NCBI GenBank assembly: GCA_900752785.1
Contig: CAADWP010000110.1
Coordinates: 1 to 7,626, forward strand
From: an uncultured Ruminococcus sp.
GTDB lineage: Bacteria; Bacillota; Clostridia; Oscillospirales; Ruminococcaceae
Length of the DNA: 7,626 nt
Direction: 5' to 3'
This document shows, piece after piece, positions 5,479 to 7,626 of the stretch; position 1 is the first letter of the stretch, and each line of letters opens with the position of its first letter. A program made the translations under genes and the position numbers. Under the pieces are notes generated by a model. The model made no database searches, was not told the DNA's origin, and saw nothing but the letters and a program-made list of their open reading frames with translations.

Positions 5479-6006
5479 ATGTCAGAAGCGGCTAAATGGT
5501 ATGTCATCCATACTTATTCCGGCTACGAAAATAAAGTTGCCCAGAATATTGAAAAGGTTGTCGAAAACCGTAAGCTTCATGATCTCATCCAGGAAGTTAG
5601 AGTTCCTACAGAAAAAGTGACCGAAATCACCGACGGCAAAACCAAAGAGGTAGAGCGCAAGACCTACCCGGGTTACGTTCTTGTGAAAATGATCGTTACC
5701 GACGATTCTTGGTATGTCGTCAGAAACACAAGAGGATGCACCGGCTTTGTCGGTCCTGCTTCCGAACCTACGCCGCTTTCCGAGGAAGAAGTCAAATCAT
5801 TATTTGGCATTGACGTTTCTTCCGTTAAGGTCAATTTCAATGTCGGCGACAAGGTTCAGATATCCGGAACCGCTATGGATGGATTTATCGGCGTTGTTCA
5901 AAAAATTGATTTGGACGAGCGCTCTGTCGATCTTCTCGTTTCTATGTTCGGTCGTGAAACCCCTACGACTTTACCTATCAACCAGGTAATTTCAGTGGAG
6001 GATTAG
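5479..6006 (+). CDS. nusG: Transcription termination/antitermination factor NusG
   Basis: 175-residue elongation factor that binds RNA polymerase at the clamp and modulates pausing, Rho-dependent termination and coupling to the ribosome. The NGN domain (about 5-115) shows KWYVIHTYSGYENKV (6-20), YPGYVLVKM (63-71) and NTRGCTGFVG (83-92); the KOW domain (about 121-175) shows VGDKVQISGTAMDGFIGVVQ (122-141) and VSMFGRETPTTL (154-165). Length is normal. The ATG has AAGGAGG at 5466-5472, 6 bases away, and starts 24 bases after secE. Confidence 0.97.
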   Translation: MSEAAKWYVIHTYSGYENKVAQNIEKVVENRKLHDLIQEVRVPTEKVTEITDGKTKEVERKTYPGYVLVKMIVTDDSWYVVRNTRGCTGFVGPASEPTPLSEEEVKSLFGIDVSSVKVNFNVGDKVQISGTAMDGFIGVVQKIDLDERSVDLLVSMFGRETPTTLPINQVISVED

Positions 6007-6020
6007 TTCAAATTAAACCA

Positions 6021-6078
6021 GAAGTCCCAAAGACTTCAGTGGGAGAGGCAAAATAATTTATGTCTCGCCATTTACCAC
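6021..6078 (+). promoter_or_regulatory. Likely ribosomal protein L1 binding leader upstream of rplK
   Basis: GTGG (6039-6042) pairs with CCAC (6075-6078) and GAGA (6043-6046) with TCTC (6063-6066), leaving an asymmetric loop GCCATTTA (6067-6074) on the right arm. GTGGGAG and the ATxxACCAC arm match what I recall of helix 76-77 of 23S rRNA, the L1 stalk, so this is a mimic to which free L1 can bind. A separate 6-bp hairpin (GAAGTC/GACTTC, 6021-6037) abuts it. The element ends 6 bases before the GGAGG of rplK, so L1 binding would block initiation. Confidence 0.8.
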
Positions 6079-6098
6079 ATTTATGGAGGTGCGAATAC

Positions 6099-6524
6099 AT
6101 GGCACAGAAAGTAGTTGGCTACATTAAGCTTCAGATCGCAGCAGGAAAGGCTACTCCTGCACCGCCTGTTGGTCCGGCTCTCGGTCAGCACGGCGTTAAC
6201 ATCATGGCATTCACAAAGGAATTCAACGAGAGAACAAAGAACGACATCGGTATGATAATTCCTGTCGTTATCACTGTTTATGCAGACCGTTCTTTCTCGT
6301 TTATCACTAAAACTCCCCCCGCAGCCGTTCTCATTAAGAAGGCTTGTAATATCAACAGCGGTTCAGGAGTTCCTAACAAAACCAAAGTCGCTAACATTAC
6401 CAAAGAACAGATCCAGAAGATCGCAGAGACAAAGATGCCTGACCTTAATGCAGGTTCACTCGAGTCTGCTATGAGCATGATCGCCGGAACAGCTCGTTCT
6501 ATGGGCGTTGTAGTTGTTGACTAA
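6099..6524 (+). CDS. rplK: Ribosomal protein uL11
   Basis: 141-residue protein of the GTPase-associated centre of the 50S subunit, contacting 23S rRNA and needed for factor-dependent GTP hydrolysis and the stringent response. N-terminal domain with [23 protein letters not shown] in the expected place (proline-rich loop [13 protein letters not shown]) and the C-terminal RNA-binding domain (about 75-141) with [11 protein letters not shown] and the ending [11 protein letters not shown]. Length is exactly that of the family. A longer frame from 6060 runs through the L1 leader and is rejected; GGAGG at 6085-6089 sits 9 bases before the chosen ATG. Confidence 0.98.
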   Translation: MAQKVVGYIKLQIAAGKATPAPPVGPALGQHGVNIMAFTKEFNERTKNDIGMIIPVVITVYADRSFSFITKTPPAAVLIKKACNINSGSGVPNKTKVANITKEQIQKIAETKMPDLNAGSLESAMSMIAGTARSMGVVVVD

Positions 6525-6542
6525 TTAATCAATTGAACGAAG

Positions 6543-6562
6543 ATAGAGCGTTTCCGTTCTAT
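6543..6562 (+). other. 8-bp hairpin in the rplK-rplA spacer
   Basis: ATAGAGCG (6543-6550) pairs with CGTTCTAT (6555-6562) including one G-U pair, loop TTTC. No T run follows, so it is not a terminator; it may be an RNA stability or processing structure in front of the L1 leader. Confidence 0.5.
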
Positions 6563-6577
6563 TCCGACTTCTCATTG

Positions 6578-6640
6578 GTGGGAGGGAATGCTGTAGGAAA
6601 GACATAAGTCCCTATCAGCAAGTAATCTCGCTATTACCAC
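6578..6640 (+). promoter_or_regulatory. Second likely L1 binding leader, between rplK and rplA
   Basis: GTGG (6578-6581) pairs with CCAC (6637-6640) and GAG (6582-6584) with CTC (6627-6629), with asymmetric right loop GCTATTA (6630-6636), the same core as before rplK. Unlike that copy it carries a long apical arm: TGCTG (6589-6593) with CAGCA (6616-6620), TAGG (6594-6597) with CCTA (6611-6614), GAC/GTC around an ATAA loop (6604-6607). It ends 7 bases before the GGAGG of rplA, so L1 would repress its own translation. Confidence 0.88.
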
Positions 6641-6659
6641 TTAAACAGGAGGAAAAATA

Positions 6660-7355
6660 ATGAAACACGGCAAAAAATATGTTGACAGCGCTAAGGCTGT
6701 TGATTATGCAAAGCTTTACGAGTCTACAGAGGCTCTTGATTTAGTTTGCAAAAACGCAAAGGCTAAGTTTGATGAAACTATTGAGGCACATATTCGTCTC
6801 GGCGTTGACTCAAGACACGCTGACCAGCAGGTAAGAGGCGCTGTTGTTCTTCCTAACGGAACAGGCAAAAAAGTAAGAGTTTGCGTATTCTGCAAAGAGG
6901 ACAAGTATGAGGCAGCTCAGGCTGCCGGAGCTGAGTTTGTCGGCGGTCAGGATCTCGTTGATAAGATCATGAAGGAAAACTGGATGGATTTTGATGTTGT
7001 TATCGCATCCCCCGATATGATGGGACTCGTTGGTCGTCTAGGTAAGGTTCTCGGACCTCGCGGTCTTATGCCAAACCCGAAAGCCGGCACTGTAACTCCC
7101 GATGTTGCAAAGGCTGTTACTGAAGCTAAAGCCGGTAAGATCGAATACCGTCTCGATAAGACAAACATTATTCACTGTCCTATCGGTAAGGCTTCTTTCG
7201 GTTCTGCTAAGCTTGAAGAAAACTTCTCAACTCTTATGGAAGCTATCGTTAAGGCTAAGCCTGCTGCTGCAAAGGGCGCTTATCTCAAGTCCTGCACAGT
7301 AACTTCTACTATGGGTCCCGGAGTTCCCGTGGCTACTGCTAAGTACGGAGTTTGA
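6660..7355 (+). CDS. rplA: Ribosomal protein uL1
   Basis: 231-residue protein of the mobile L1 stalk that helps release deacylated tRNA; it also represses its own operon by binding an mRNA mimic of its rRNA site. Two-domain L1 fold with family motifs VDSAKAVDY near the N-terminus, [19 protein letters not shown] (131-149) in domain [19 protein letters not shown] (161-177), and the conserved C-terminal RNA-contact TSTMGPG (215-221). Length matches the family. AGGAGG at 6647-6652 lies 7 bases before the ATG. Last gene of this cluster; the expected rplJ does not follow. Confidence 0.98.
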   Translation: MKHGKKYVDSAKAVDYAKLYESTEALDLVCKNAKAKFDETIEAHIRLGVDSRHADQQVRGAVVLPNGTGKKVRVCVFCKEDKYEAAQAAGAEFVGGQDLVDKIMKENWMDFDVVIASPDMMGLVGRLGKVLGPRGLMPNPKAGTVTPDVAKAVTEAKAGKIEYRLDKTNIIHCPIGKASFGSAKLEENFSTLMEAIVKAKPAAAKGAYLKSCTVTSTMGPGVPVATAKYGV

Positions 7356-7373
7356 TTAAATCCAATAATAACA

Positions 7374-7402
7374 AGCCGCTCAATTTAGAGCGGCTGTTTT
7401 TT
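7374..7402 (+). terminator. Rho-independent terminator of the ribosomal protein operon
   Basis: Perfect 8-bp GC-rich stem AGCCGCTC (7374-7381) with GAGCGGCT (7388-7395), 6-base loop, then G and six T (7397-7402), 18 bases after the rplA stop codon. Confidence 0.95.
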
Positions 7403-7430
7403 ATCATTTAGAACAATATACAAATAATAC

Positions 7431-7459
7431 AAAAAAGGACTGCAAATGCAGTCCTTTTT
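7431..7459 (-). terminator. Terminator of the dockerin gene, bidirectional in form
   Basis: GGACTGCA (7437-7444) and TGCAGTCC (7447-7454) form an 8-bp stem flanked by six A on the left and five T on the right, so a T run follows the stem on either strand. Its main role is likely to end the leftward dockerin gene; it also backs up the rplA terminator. Confidence 0.9.
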
Positions 7460-7474
7460 ATTATTTACATTAAT

Positions 7475-7626
7475 TTATTTAGCGTTTGGATCAAGCGTCG
7501 TAATAAGACCTAATACGAACTGCTGAATCTTAAATGCGTCGTTACCTGTGAGACCGTCTCCGTTTGTATCAACGTCTCCGTTAAGCTTACCCTGATCTGT
7601 AATCTTATACTTAGTAGGATTAGCTA
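7475..7626 (-). CDS. C-terminal end of a dockerin-containing (cellulosome-type) protein, partial
   Basis: Only the last 49 codons lie in the window; the gene continues beyond the right edge. The protein ends with a dockerin half: GDVDTNGDGLTGNDAF is a calcium-binding loop of the F-hand type, followed by the helix KIQQFVLGLITTL and a six-residue tail. The preceding ANPTKYKITDQGKLNG is the linker usually found between the two dockerin repeats in ruminococcal proteins, so this is the second repeat. Dockerins bind cohesin modules and tether enzymes to a scaffold or the cell surface; the catalytic part is unseen, so the enzyme cannot be named. It reads against the ribosomal operon, with a terminator 16 bases after the stop. 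Confidence 0.9.
   Translation of the reverse strand, partial: ANPTKYKITDQGKLNGDVDTNGDGLTGNDAFKIQQFVLGLITTLDPNAK

Noticed and set aside
6060..6098. Longer N-terminus for L11 starting within the leader
   Set aside because: It runs through the predicted L1-binding RNA and lies upstream of the real ribosome binding site at 6085-6089.
6543..6562. Terminator between rplK and rplA
   Set aside because: The hairpin has no T run after it, and rplK and rplA are expected to be cotranscribed.

Overview
The window looks like a chromosomal piece of an anaerobic, fibre-degrading Clostridia of the Ruminococcus type (Oscillospiraceae). The reasons are an AT-leaning sequence with strong AGGAGG ribosome binding sites, a Gram-positive style rpmG-secE-nusG-rplK-rplA cluster, a class 1B dihydroorotate dehydrogenase (pyrK-pyrD), a DegV-family protein, and the C-terminal end of a dockerin-bearing protein at the right edge, which points to a cellulosome or related complex. 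The genus is an inference from these features, not from a marker gene.

Left part (about 1-4725), mostly minus strand. A rightward-reading terminator (18-57) closes a gene outside the window. Reading leftward there are three units. First, a gene for an unrecognised lipoprotein (4009-4725) with its own consensus promoter and terminator. Second, pyrK-pyrD-ruvX (3813-1707), three overlapping genes behind an extended -10 promoter: PyrK and PyrD form the NAD-linked dihydroorotate dehydrogenase of pyrimidine synthesis, and RuvX (YqgF) is a pre-16S rRNA nuclease. Third, trmL-degV (1445-62), a tRNA wobble methyltransferase followed by a DegV fatty-acid-binding protein. Between the last two units a 57-codon plus-strand gene (1541-1714) has a tandemly duplicated ribosome binding site and runs tail-to-tail into the 3' end of ruvX.

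Right part (4905-7402), plus strand. A perfect-consensus promoter (TTGACA, 17 bp, TATAAT) with A-tracts upstream drives rpmG, secE, nusG, rplK and rplA: ribosomal protein L33, the SecE translocase subunit, the NusG elongation factor, and L11 and L1. A strong terminator directly after rplA ends the cluster; rplJ-rplL, which usually follow, are absent here. A bidirectional terminator and the last 49 codons of a leftward dockerin protein finish the window.

The most notable non-coding signal is a pair of RNA elements in the ribosomal cluster, one before rplK (6039-6078) and one before rplA (6578-6640). Each has GTGGGAG on the left arm and CTCGC-Y-ATT(T)-ACCAC on the right arm, resembling the L1-binding stalk of 23S rRNA, and each ends 6-7 bases before the ribosome binding site. 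They are best read as two L1 autoregulatory sites in one operon. I see no mobile element, CRISPR array, tRNA or rRNA gene and no clear novel multi-gene system.
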